Assembly: GCA_031963005.1 (NCBI GenBank)
Contig: JASSUL010000001.1
Location: 291,665-355,664, forward strand
Source: JASSUD01 sp031963005
GTDB lineage: Bacteria; Pseudomonadota; Gammaproteobacteria; Burkholderiales; Burkholderiaceae
Direction: 5' to 3'
Length of the DNA stretch: 64,000 nucleotides
How positions within the stretch are numbered: the stretch's first letter is position 1; every line of letters starts with the position of its first letter. Of this stretch, positions 24,400 to 32,297 are shown one piece after another. The position numbers and the translations under genes are program-made. The notes under the pieces are model-generated. The model made no database searches and was not told where the DNA came from. It saw nothing but the letters and a program-made list of their open reading frames with translations.

Positions 24400-26364
24400 T
24401 CACGTTTTAGCGTCTGTGTGTTTTTTGCTATCCAAAGCCTGACGTACATTCTGCGTCAGGCACCGTTCAGCAAATGCTTCGGTAGCTTGTTCAGCCGCTT
24501 TGAGTGCAGCAGCTAAGGCATCGCGATCTGTACCGTCTTTGAGTGCGCGTAGTGCTTGCAAACTGGCTTGCACTTGGGCGCGCTCAGCGTCATTCAACAG
24601 ATCGGCATTTTCGGCTAATGCGGCATCGGTGATTTCTAAAAATCGCTCTGCTTCAATTTGCTGCTCCCGTAAAGCGCGCGTATGCATATCGCTGGAGGCG
24701 GCCGCAAAGCTTTCTTCTAACATACTGTATACGGCTTCATCGCTCAGCCCATAAGAGGATTTGACCGTGATAGACGCTTGTACGCCTGAGCGCTGCTCGC
24801 GCGCAGAAACATAGAGCAATCCATCTGCATCCACTTGGTAGGTCACGCGAATACGTGCTAGGCCTGCTGCCATGGGAGGGATGCCTTGTAATTCAAAGCG
24901 CCCCAAAGAGCGGCAATCCTTCACCAGCTCTCGCTCCCCTTGCACGACATGAATCACCATGCCAGTTTGGCCATCTTTAAAGGTGGTAAATTCTTGGGAT
25001 CTCGCAGCAGGCAAAGTCGTATTGCGGGGAATGATTTTTTCCACCAAACCCCCAAAGGTTTCGACGCCTAAAGTCAGTGGCAGCACATCAAGAAGTAGCC
25101 AATTATCTGCAGAGGATGCGGCTTCTCCTGCTTCTTGCGACGCATCAGACAAAGGTCGATTGCCCACTAACAGATCCGCTTGCATAGCAGCCCCTATAGC
25201 CACGATTTGCTCAGGATCAATATGGGTGAGTGGAGGTTTATGGAAAAAAGCACCTACTGCTTCGCGCAAAACGCGCATACGCGTGGCACCACCGACTAAG
25301 AGCACTTCATCAATATCGGTTTTTTTCAGGCCTGCATCGCGCAAAACTTGTTGTGTAAGCTGCAAGGTGCGCTGTATTAGGGGATTAATGAGGCGTGCAA
25401 AGGTGGCGATTTGCAGGGGACAGCTAATGTGCTGCCCCGTAGATAAAGTAACATCAAAATGGGCTTCGTCGACTTCAGATAAAGCCTCTTTCACACGCCG
25501 TACTTCGTTGAGCACTCGCCGTTGATCTTTTGCATTGAGCGGCGCCGTGAAAGCAGGCTCTTGCGAGGCAATATGCTCCATGAGGTAATCGAACAGGAGG
25601 TGATCGACATCATCCCCTCCTAATGCACTATCGCCCCCCGTAGCAAGCACTTCAAATACCCCACGGGCGTACTTTAAAACGGACAGATCAAACGTTCCTC
25701 CGCCCAGGTCATAGACGGCATAACACCCTTGCATACGATTTTCTAAGCCATACGCTATAGCTGCTGCAGTAGGTTCATTCAGTAAACGCAGTACGTCCAA
25801 CCCGGCTAAGCGCGCTGCATCTTGCGTAGCCTGCCTTTGAGGCTCATCAAAATAAGCCGGCACCGTGATCACAGCGGGCAAACGTGCAGACATTTGCTCA
25901 GTAGCCTGGGCGGTAAAATTTTGTTGAGCAAAATACGCTTCAGCACGTGCGCGCAGTGCGAGCAGGATATCCGCAGAGACCTCTACGGGATTTTTTACCC
26001 CCGCCACGGTGTCAATATGCGCCATTCCTGGCATATCTACCCATTGCAAGGCCGCATGCGCTGCATGGATTTTTTCAGGCCGCCCACGGCCCATTAAGCG
26101 CTTAACCGAAAAAATGGTGTTTGCAGGATCCTGCATAGCACCCACGAGTGCAGCATATCCAACCTCTTTATGATTTTCTGCATCCAGGTAGCGCACCACC
26201 GAAGGTAAAAGCGCCCTTTCCTGCGCATCCACTAATACTTCTGCACGCCTTTTGCGCACAGTAGCCACTAAAGAATGGGTGGTGCCTAAATCAATGCCTA
26301 CCGCTGCGCGGGGTAAACGAGGCGAAACGGGCACATCGGGTTCGGAGATTTGTAATAAAGACAT
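24400..26364 (-). CDS. hscA: Fe-S cluster assembly chaperone HscA
   Basis: Specialised Hsp70 that, with HscB, releases [2Fe-2S] clusters from IscU. I start it at ATG 26364, giving MSLLQISEP as in other HscA proteins (654 residues); the frame is open 27 codons further upstream. Motifs: AVGIDLGTTHSLVATV, RLLNEPTAAAIAYGLE, AVYDLGGGTFDLSVL, VLLVGGATRMRVLRE, and the substrate domain with DGQTGMVIHVVQGERE. An insertion of about 17 residues, DASQEAGEAASSAD, lies before WLLLDVLPLTLGVETFGG. It follows hscB by about 217 bp and precedes mutL by 12 bp; no ferredoxin gene lies between. Confidence 0.96.
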   Translation of the reverse strand: MSLLQISEPDVPVSPRLPRAAVGIDLGTTHSLVATVRKRRAEVLVDAQERALLPSVVRYLDAENHKEVGYAALVGAMQDPANTIFSVKRLMGRGRPEKIHAAHAALQWVDMPGMAHIDTVAGVKNPVEVSADILLALRARAEAYFAQQNFTAQATEQMSARLPAVITVPAYFDEPQRQATQDAARLAGLDVLRLLNEPTAAAIAYGLENRMQGCYAVYDLGGGTFDLSVLKYARGVFEVLATGGDSALGGDDVDHLLFDYLMEHIASQEPAFTAPLNAKDQRRVLNEVRRVKEALSEVDEAHFDVTLSTGQHISCPLQIATFARLINPLIQRTLQLTQQVLRDAGLKKTDIDEVLLVGGATRMRVLREAVGAFFHKPPLTHIDPEQIVAIGAAMQADLLVGNRPLSDASQEAGEAASSADNWLLLDVLPLTLGVETFGGLVEKIIPRNTTLPAARSQEFTTFKDGQTGMVIHVVQGERELVKDCRSLGRFELQGIPPMAAGLARIRVTYQVDADGLLYVSAREQRSGVQASITVKSSYGLSDEAVYSMLEESFAAASSDMHTRALREQQIEAERFLEITDAALAENADLLNDAERAQVQASLQALRALKDGTDRDALAAALKAAEQATEAFAERCLTQNVRQALDSKKHTDAKT

Positions 26365-26532
26365 AGAAGGTATAAGGTGACCAGAAGGCTTCGTAAGCCT
26401 TTTAAGAAGCTCGGTAAAAAGCCCAAGCACGCAGCACATGGGCATGTGCTAGGCATACATTGCATAACCTCTATTTTGACATACCCGCGCTACAGATCCT
26501 GAAAGCTTATTCAGTATTTTCGCAGAAGCTGT

Positions 26533-26580
26533 TGAGTATTTTGACAGGCTTGCCTATCTAAAAACAGGACCAAAAGGGTT
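26533..26580. repeat. Partial family 2 repeat arm between hscB and hscA
   Basis: CTGTTGAGTATTTTGACAGG then CTTGCCTATCTAAAA and CCAAAAGGGTTCTC. This closely matches the minus-strand reading of the outer arm of the family 2 copy at 9838-9894 (CTGTTTAGTATTTTGACAGG and following bases). The core of the element is absent. It ends 2 bp after the hscB stop. Confidence 0.65.
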
Positions 26581-26581
26581 C

Positions 26582-27127
26582 TCAAGAATGCGTAGAATTT
26601 GCTTCTATGCTATGCAATGCCGATTGGACCTGTTCCACCAAGCGATCCAGAAACATCAATTCGTGTGCAGTATCAGCGGCTTTGGCGTTTTCATTCGCGT
26701 CAAAGCACTGGGCAAAGGTATTGATCCCTACGTCCTGTTGAGCTTCTAATTCATTTAATATGGAATCTAACTCAGAATCATTACAGGCTGTACTCGCTGC
26801 TTCAATACGCTCACGCCATGCAATCTGCTGCATGAGAAAATCCGCAGGAAAGCCCCCCCCCCCTTGCTCTTCCCCCAATTCAATACCCCGTAAATGCAGC
26901 AGATATATCGCACGCTTTAGTGGATCTTTCAGCGTTTGGTAGGCATCGTTTACACGCGTGGACCATTGTGTCGCAATGCGCTTTTGAAGCGCTCCCTCAG
27001 AGGCAAAACGATCTGGGTGAATTTGGGCTTGCACGGTATGATAGGCCTCGTCCAAATCATTCTGATGCACATCAAAACTTTCAGGTAAGCCAAAAATCTC
27101 AAAATAGGTGCTATTGGCAAAGCTCAT
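26582..27127 (-). CDS. hscB: Co-chaperone HscB (Hsc20)
   Basis: J-domain co-chaperone that delivers IscU to HscA. From ATG 27127 (MSFANSTYFEIFGLP) the product is 181 residues; an in-frame ATG at 27142 would add five. The HPD motif is in VQAQIHPDRFASEGALQKR, followed by STRVNDAYQTLKDPLKRAIY and a C-terminal helical IscU-binding domain. The conserved loop between the domains, normally short, holds a four-glycine stretch encoded by an uninterrupted run of 11 G (26853-26863), an unusual slippage-prone tract in an essential gene. Part of the isc operon. Confidence 0.94.
   Translation of the reverse strand: MSFANSTYFEIFGLPESFDVHQNDLDEAYHTVQAQIHPDRFASEGALQKRIATQWSTRVNDAYQTLKDPLKRAIYLLHLRGIELGEEQGGGGFPADFLMQQIAWRERIEAASTACNDSELDSILNELEAQQDVGINTFAQCFDANENAKAADTAHELMFLDRLVEQVQSALHSIEANSTHS
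26853..26863 (-). repeat. Poly-G tract of 11 inside hscB
   Basis: Eleven consecutive C on the plus strand, that is 11 G in the coding strand, within the hscB frame (encoding EQGGGGFP). A change of one base would shift the frame and remove the C-terminal domain. In the given sequence the frame is intact. Confidence 0.9.
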
Positions 27128-27289
27128 AATATGGGCCTGCAAAAGGGTTAAAAAATCGAGGAAACGAATTGCTGTCCAGCTTTAAAAAGGCCCAACAAAA
27201 CCCATCATTTGCACAAATACATTATCCCACTCCGTTGTATATGCACATACGGATTGAAATACGCTTCATTCACTAAAAAACGGTGCCAA

Positions 27290-27316
27290 AAACAAAAAAG
27301 CGGCCTACGCCGCTTT
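27290..27316 (-). terminator. Rho-independent terminator after iscA
   Basis: Perfect 8-bp stem (AAAGCGGC at 27297-27304, GCCGCTTT at 27309-27316) with a CTAC loop; on the minus strand it is followed by TTTTTTGTTTTTGG. It lies 75 bp after the iscA stop and should separate iscSUA from hscBA, at least partly. Confidence 0.85.
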
Positions 27317-27390
27317 GCTCCGGATTGATGGGCATGAGAAGCACTATTACTTCGCCCACGCAACACGCTCCCCAACCCTTGTAGAAAATA

Positions 27391-27711
27391 CTACACACGG
27401 AAAGATTCACCACAACCGCATTCATCTTTTGCATTGGGATTACGGAATTTAAAGCCCTCATTCAAGCCTTCACGGACATAGTCCAATTCGGTCCCTTGTA
27501 TATAAGGCAGGCTTTTTTGATTCACTACCAAGGACACTCCAGCGCTCTCAAATACTTCATCACCGGGCTCTAATGCATCGGCATATTCGAGCATATAAGC
27601 AAACTGCGCACATCCCGATGTGCGCACACCTAAGCGCAATCCAAGCCCCTTGCCTCGACGCTCAAGCTCTCGAGAAACCCGTTTCGCTGCTGATTCAGTC
27701 AGAGTAATCAT
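27391..27711 (-). CDS. iscA: Iron-sulfur cluster assembly protein IscA
   Basis: A-type carrier (106 residues) that hands Fe or Fe-S clusters to targets. From ATG 27711, MITLTESAAKRV; a TTG at 27720 is also in frame. The three ligand cysteines are present: one in RTSGCAQFAYMLEYAD and the pair in DECGCGESF at the C-terminus. The residues after the first cysteine are AQ where the family nearly always has SG (GCSG), a noticeable departure. The start lies 13 nt after the iscU stop, so the two are cotranscribed. Confidence 0.95.
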   Translation of the reverse strand: MITLTESAAKRVSRELERRGKGLGLRLGVRTSGCAQFAYMLEYADALEPGDEVFESAGVSLVVNQKSLPYIQGTELDYVREGLNEGFKFRNPNAKDECGCGESFRV

Positions 27712-27724
27712 AATGTGCAAAAAA

Positions 27725-28153
27725 TTATGCCGCTGCTGCAGTGTGAGCCGTTACTGGTGCATCTTGTGCAGGAACTGATGCATATTTCTTCTGGTAATCC
27801 GCAATAGCGGCTTTAATCGCATCTTCTGCCAAAATCGAGCAGTGGATTTTGACCGGAGGCAGTGACAGCTCTTGCGCAATACGCGTATTTTTGACGTTAG
27901 CGGCTTCGTCCAACGTCATTCCTTTGACTAATTCTGTCAAAAAGGAGCTGGAAGCAATGGCTGAGCCACATCCAAATGTTTTGGATTTGACATCGACAAT
28001 GCGTCCTTCTGAGACACGAATTTGCAATTTCATCACATCACCACAAGCAGGCGCGCCGACCATGCCCGTACCTATATGCTCTTCCTCTTTCGAGAAGGAC
28101 CCGACATTGCGCGGGTTTTCAAAATGGTCTAATACTTCATGACTATAGGCCAT
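27725..28153 (-). CDS. iscU: Fe-S cluster scaffold IscU
   Basis: Scaffold on which [2Fe-2S] clusters are built with sulfur from IscS. The 142-residue product begins MAYSHEVLDHFENPRNVGSF and has the three ligand cysteines in GAPACGDVMK, FGCGSAIASSS and the HscA-binding stretch LPPVKIHCSILAEDAIKAAI. The C-terminus carries an Ala/Thr/Pro-rich tail of about 15 residues beyond the usual end. A GGAG sequence precedes the ATG by 7 nt. It is separated from iscS by a 202-bp spacer filled by a family 2 palindromic repeat. Confidence 0.97.
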   Translation of the reverse strand: MAYSHEVLDHFENPRNVGSFSKEEEHIGTGMVGAPACGDVMKLQIRVSEGRIVDVKSKTFGCGSAIASSSFLTELVKGMTLDEAANVKNTRIAQELSLPPVKIHCSILAEDAIKAAIADYQKKYASVPAQDAPVTAHTAAAA

Positions 28154-28198
28154 GATTTACTCCAGTAGAAGGGAATGGACGCCGCGCTCTCGCGCATC

Positions 28199-28345
28199 TA
28201 GAGTCTGTTCAGGGTCTCTCAAAAGGGTCCAGATTTGGGGGAGCAGGAGCACAGGGACCGGAGCTGTACTTAAGTACAGTAAGGATCCCGAGCACCGCAC
28301 GACCCCAAAGATGGGCTCTTTTGGGAGGCTCTGAACAGGCTTCTA
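28199..28345. repeat. Palindromic repeat, family 2, copy C, inside the isc operon
   Basis: 147-bp element with outer arms TAGAGTCTGTTCAGGGTCTC and GAGGCTCTGAACAGGCTTCTA and the core GGGGGAGCAGGAGCACAGGG, ACCGGAGCTGTACTTAAG, TACAGTAAGGATCCCGAGCA, CCGCACGACCCCAAAG. It fills the iscS-iscU spacer (iscS ends at 28356, iscU starts at 28153), so it would be transcribed as a long hairpin in the isc mRNA. Confidence 0.85.
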
Positions 28346-28355
28346 ACGCACAGGG

Positions 28356-29582
28356 TTAATGCGCAGCCCATTGCACCGTATTCAAGTCAACACCCTCTTG
28401 ATACATTTCCCACAGTGGGGAGAGTTCGCGTAATTTGGTAATTTTACGTTGTACGAGGTCAACCACATAGTCTACCTCTTCTTGCGTGGTAAAACGCCCC
28501 AATGTAAAACGAATCGAACTATGCGCAAGCTCATCATTACGACCCAGCGCCCGCAGTACGTAGGACGGCTCTAACGAGGCCGAAGTACAAGCAGATCCTG
28601 AAGAAACGGCGACTTCTTTAATCGCCATAATCAGAGACTCCCCTTCGACAAAATTAAAGCTGATATTCAGATTATGCGGGACACCATGCTCTAGATCTCC
28701 ATTCACATAGACTTCTTCAATACTCGATAAACCGGCTAGCAAGCGATCGCGCAAGCCGCGAATACGACTATTATCTGCCGCCATTTCTGTACGTGCTAGA
28801 CGAAATGCTTCACCCATCCCGACAATTTGATGGGTAGGCAATGTCCCTGAACGCATTCCTCGTTCATGTCCACCACCATGCATCTGCGCTTCAATGCGCA
28901 CACGCGGTTTGCGGCGTACATATAACGCGCCTATCCCTTTAGGCCCATATATTTTATGCGCGGAAAAAGACATTAAATCCACGGGTAAAGTCGATAAATC
29001 GATAGGCACTTTACCTGCTGCCTGCGCAGCATCAACGTGGAAAATAATGCCGCGCTCTCTACATAGCGCACCGATACTTTCAATGTCTTGACAGACACCG
29101 ATCTCGTTATTCACCATCATCACTGAAACGAGAACCGTGTCAGGCCGCAAAGCCTCTTTGAAATAGGTCAGATCGAGTAAACCATTCTCTAAAACAGACA
29201 GATAGGTGACTTCAAACCCTTGTCGCTCCAATTCGCGGCAGGTATCTAAAACGGCCTTATGTTCGGTCTTTACCGTAACAATATGCCGGCCTTTGCCTTG
29301 ATAGAAATGTGCCGCCCCTTTAATAGCCAAATTGTTGGATTCGGTAGCACCGGACGTCCAGACAATTTCACGTGGATCACAGTTCACTAATGCAGCCACT
29401 TCTGCACGAGCATCCTCCACCGCCTGCTCCGCCGCCCAACCATAGGCGTGGCTGCGAGAAGCAGGATTCCCGTATTGCTCACGTAAAACGTGCACCATAC
29501 GGTCTACTACGCGAGGATCTACCGGCGTCGTCGCGCTGTAATCCATGTAAATAGGTTGTTGGCTAAGCGTGCCATCTTGCAT
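28356..29582 (-). CDS. iscS: Cysteine desulfurase IscS
   Basis: PLP enzyme that takes sulfur from cysteine for Fe-S clusters and tRNA thiolation. The 408-residue product begins MQDGTLSQQPIYMDYSATTPVDP. Key sites are TSGATESNNLAIKG, HVDAAQAAGKVPIDL, the PLP lysine in SFSAHKIYGPKGIGALY, and the catalytic cysteine in VSSGSACTSASLEPSYVLRA. Start ATG 29582, with GGGA about 7 nt upstream. It heads the operon; in relatives iscR lies in front of it, but here the upstream 470 bp hold only a promoter and a hairpin. Confidence 0.97.
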   Translation of the reverse strand: MQDGTLSQQPIYMDYSATTPVDPRVVDRMVHVLREQYGNPASRSHAYGWAAEQAVEDARAEVAALVNCDPREIVWTSGATESNNLAIKGAAHFYQGKGRHIVTVKTEHKAVLDTCRELERQGFEVTYLSVLENGLLDLTYFKEALRPDTVLVSVMMVNNEIGVCQDIESIGALCRERGIIFHVDAAQAAGKVPIDLSTLPVDLMSFSAHKIYGPKGIGALYVRRKPRVRIEAQMHGGGHERGMRSGTLPTHQIVGMGEAFRLARTEMAADNSRIRGLRDRLLAGLSSIEEVYVNGDLEHGVPHNLNISFNFVEGESLIMAIKEVAVSSGSACTSASLEPSYVLRALGRNDELAHSSIRFTLGRFTTQEEVDYVVDLVQRKITKLRELSPLWEMYQEGVDLNTVQWAAH

Positions 29583-29640
29583 GATATGTCCCGAGCATAG
29601 CTCGTTTAAATTAAAAATACACGTACTAAAATACTTAACT

Positions 29641-29668
29641 AGTATAAAGAAATAGAGAATTTAGTCAA
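29641..29668 (-). promoter_or_regulatory. Predicted promoter of iscS with IscR-like half-sites
   Basis: On the minus strand TTGACT (29668-29663) and TATACT (29646-29641) are 16 nt apart, a good sigma70 pair about 60 bp before iscS. The -35 lies in AAACTTGACT, which fits the left half of the type 1 IscR site (ATASYYGACT) at 9 of 10 positions. Downstream TAGTTAAGTAT fits the right half (YAGTCRRSTAT) at 10 of 11, but the two halves are about 20 bp apart and not adjacent, so a functional site is uncertain. Confidence 0.6.
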
Positions 29669-29785
29669 GTTTCCACTTAGGAATCGGATTTTGAAACCTT
29701 GCAAAAAAAGAGAGCGAATCAGCAGGAAGAGGATATGCCCATACAGGACATTTTTCGCAACGTATTTGTCGATTGTAGCCCATTG

Positions 29786-29850
29786 GGAATGCTGCAGCAT
29801 CCTTTTCCAGCAGAGCTTTAGGCCCCGCTGAAAAAGATACCTAGCATTCC
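29786..29850. repeat. Long imperfect hairpin upstream of iscS
   Basis: Outer arms GGAATGCT (29786-29793) and AGCATTCC (29843-29850) are perfect; inside, ATCCTTTTCCAGC pairs imperfectly with GCTGAAAAAGAT. It lies in AT-rich sequence between the TDT transporter gene and the iscS promoter. The rest of 29583-30055 holds no gene I can recognise. Confidence 0.6.
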
Positions 29851-30055
29851 AAAATGCAAAAGCTATTTATATAATTTTTTTATTCTTTATATATTTTAAA
29901 AATATTATTTATTGAATATAGCATTTAATCGCAGAACTAAGTCATATTAATATGAGATTTTATTTTGCAGAAAGAGCGGCAAATCGCGTTTATGCGAGAA
30001 TAAGCAATCCGCAAGGACAGTAGCCATAAGGCTGGCGATGCTATGTTAGAGCCAA

Positions 30056-31189
30056 CTAATTAGGTCGACTACGGGGCTCAAGGCAAGGCGCGACAAATAA
30101 GTTGCCGTGATAAATGCCCATGAGGGTGCGCCCTGTAACAATGCACCAGAAACCCAACAACATACAGACGAAAAGCGCCCCTAAGATCGCAAACAACTCC
30201 ACTCCTGTAATCCGCGCCAAGGTCAATGTTGCCAATGAATATACACCAATTGGGAACGTAAACGCCCACCACCCCATATTAAAAGGCAGTCCTTCTCGCA
30301 TATAGTGCAAAGTGGTTAAAACAGCGATCACGAGCCACCATAAACCATAGCCCCATAAGATGCAGGCGCCGATGACCCCCGTACTTTGGGCAAGTTGCCC
30401 GATACTAACCAATTCAGGCGCAACCAGAATACGCGGCGCTTGCTCGCCCAGTTGCAACAGACCAAGCGCACCTGTGGCAATCGGACCCATCGCCAGCCAG
30501 CTTGAGACGGCCGTCTCTCTTCCAGGCAATTTATGGAGCGCCATACGTAGAAATAAAATCGCTAATATCCCTAAGGCAGGCAAAACGGAAGTACCCCAAA
30601 GCACATAGCTGAAAAACAAAATCGCACTAGACCCGGAATTCGCAGGCAAATAGCCCAGCAGCAAACCACCCGATGCCGCCGTCACTTCCGCAGCAACAAT
30701 GGGAAGCAGCCAAATAGCCGTCATATTCTGCAAGGTGTGGTCTTGGCGGGTAAACATCAGAAAAGGAATGATCCATGCACAGAGCAGAGCCAGCACGGCA
30801 TCGAACCACCAAAGCATGGTCGTGATCTCCACTACCTGAGGCCCCCAACGTGCAACCCCAAAAATCAAGGCACCGTTGATAATAGTAGCAAGCCCCATTG
30901 GGATCGCCCCCAAAAACATCCCCATCACACTATGCTGAAAAATGCGTTTGGCCCCATCAAAGAAAAATATCCAGCGCGCCCCATACAATAGGCTACACAA
31001 TATAAATAAGCCTATATTGATCATCCAAAGCACCTCACCCACTGCCCTAAGCCCATTAATGGGAAACGGGAAACGGGCGAGAGCCACGGCCACAATGCCG
31101 GTGCCCATCGTAGCCGTGAACCAATTAGGCGTAAATTGCCGTATGAGTTCACGTGGATGCGACAAGCGATTTAGGGGAAGCGGGATCAT
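30056..31189 (-). CDS. TDT/SLAC1-family transporter (TehA-like)
   Basis: Integral inner-membrane protein of 377 residues with about ten hydrophobic segments, from FTATMGTGIVAVALARFP near the start to VCMLLGFWCIVTGRTLMG near the end. The N-terminal FTPNWFTATMGTGIVA and the later WWLVIAVLTTLHYMREGLPF and NMGWWAFTFPIGVYSLAT are typical of the tellurite-resistance/dicarboxylate transporter family. Members move malate, other dicarboxylates, sulfite or anions. Start chosen at ATG 31189; an in-frame TTG lies at 31195. It ends up next to the cytochrome oxidase assembly genes, where oxidase structural genes stand in relatives. The substrate is not predictable. Confidence 0.88.
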   Translation of the reverse strand: MIPLPLNRLSHPRELIRQFTPNWFTATMGTGIVAVALARFPFPINGLRAVGEVLWMINIGLFILCSLLYGARWIFFFDGAKRIFQHSVMGMFLGAIPMGLATIINGALIFGVARWGPQVVEITTMLWWFDAVLALLCAWIIPFLMFTRQDHTLQNMTAIWLLPIVAAEVTAASGGLLLGYLPANSGSSAILFFSYVLWGTSVLPALGILAILFLRMALHKLPGRETAVSSWLAMGPIATGALGLLQLGEQAPRILVAPELVSIGQLAQSTGVIGACILWGYGLWWLVIAVLTTLHYMREGLPFNMGWWAFTFPIGVYSLATLTLARITGVELFAILGALFVCMLLGFWCIVTGRTLMGIYHGNLFVAPCLEPRSRPN

Positions 31190-31244
31190 AATCAATGGGC
31201 TATTTTACAAAGCAGGCGATGGATACAGTATGGGTCGATGTTAT

Positions 31245-31472
31245 TTATACAATACCTGTACTGTGGATCCATCCTTTAACAGAGGCCACTATAATAAATA
31301 AAAATAAGGCAGCAGAAATGGCAACTCGTATCGCCAAGGCATACACCATGCGTTTAGTCGTACCGCGATCATGCATCATGAAATACAATGCGCTGCCCAA
31401 GCTAGCGAGAATCAGCACAAATGCCCCTGCTGCAAACCACGACAAGGGAAAGAGATTGGGGGAATGTAACAT
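31245..31472 (-). CDS. Twin-transmembrane protein (DUF2909-like)
   Basis: 75-residue membrane protein with two hydrophobic helices (FAAGAFVLILASLGSALYFM and RVAISAALFLFIIVASVKGW) joined by a short charged loop, HDRGTTKR. This matches the small DUF2909 proteins found between cytochrome c oxidase subunit III and SURF1 in Burkholderiales. It is divergent from the SURF1 gene, 40 bp away. A role in oxidase assembly or stability is inferred from location only. Confidence 0.8.
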   Translation of the reverse strand: MLHSPNLFPLSWFAAGAFVLILASLGSALYFMMHDRGTTKRMVYALAIRVAISAALFLFIIVASVKGWIHSTGIV

Positions 31473-31512
31473 CGCGTTTTCCTCTTAGAACCATATGCAA
31501 AAATAACCAACC

Positions 31513-32268
31513 ATGCTCACATTTCGCTTTTGGCCTACTGTTTTTGTACTAGGAGTGGCCGCATTGACACTACGGCTAGGGTTTTGGCAGTACCATCGTG
31601 CGCAAGAAAAAGAAGAACATGCAGCGCAACGGGCACACTATGAAAAGCAATCCCCTATTCCTATCAGCCCTGCCCTACAAACGCTACAGGATGTCAACGC
31701 AAAGCCCGTAAAAGTACGTGGATATTTTATCCCAGAGCGCACGATATACCTCGATAACCGCCCTTATCAAGGCGCACCAGGGTTTTATGTGCTGACGCCG
31801 CTACAGATTGCAACGCCCTCCTCGGCAAGTTATGTCCTCATCAACCGCGGATGGCTTCCCCGTAATTTTCGAGAACGGGCTGCATTAGCGCCCTATACTA
31901 CCCCTAGGACCCTGGTAGATATTGAAGGCATAGCACTCGCGCACCCAGGAAAATTATGGGCTTTTCAAAAGCCTACGCATCAAAATGGACCGCCTACCGC
32001 TCCAGATATCCGCCAAAACATCGATCCGGCTGTTTATCAGTTAGAAACAGGCTGGACTATGCAGCCTTTTATTATTGAGCAACACAATGATACAAGGGAT
32101 CATTTAATACGCGACTGGCCCAAGCCTGCAAAAGGCATTGAGCGTCATTATGGATATATGGTTCAATGGTGGGGGCTTAGCGCTGCCGTGCTGGGCTTTG
32201 GTCTCTATTGTGCATTACGTCAGCCCTCCAAGACAAAATCACATACAACTGGCAAATCCAAAACATAA
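31513..32268 (+). CDS. SURF1-family cytochrome c oxidase assembly protein
   Basis: Inner-membrane assembly factor of 251 residues with helices at both ends (FWPTVFVLGVAALTLRLGFW and WWGLSAAVLGFGLYCAL). Family motifs are LGFWQYHRAQEKE, the central RTIYLDNRPYQGAPGFYVLT, VLINRGWLPRNF, and the C-terminal ERHYGYMVQWWGLS. SURF1 helps insert heme a into oxidase subunit I. In relatives it precedes the SCO-like, ctaA and ctaB genes; here a GST and an unrelated 342-residue gene intervene. Confidence 0.94.
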   Translation: MLTFRFWPTVFVLGVAALTLRLGFWQYHRAQEKEEHAAQRAHYEKQSPIPISPALQTLQDVNAKPVKVRGYFIPERTIYLDNRPYQGAPGFYVLTPLQIATPSSASYVLINRGWLPRNFRERAALAPYTTPRTLVDIEGIALAHPGKLWAFQKPTHQNGPPTAPDIRQNIDPAVYQLETGWTMQPFIIEQHNDTRDHLIRDWPKPAKGIERHYGYMVQWWGLSAAVLGFGLYCALRQPSKTKSHTTGKSKT

Positions 32269-32297
32269 ACCCTGCTTAGGCAGGCAATCCCTTCACC

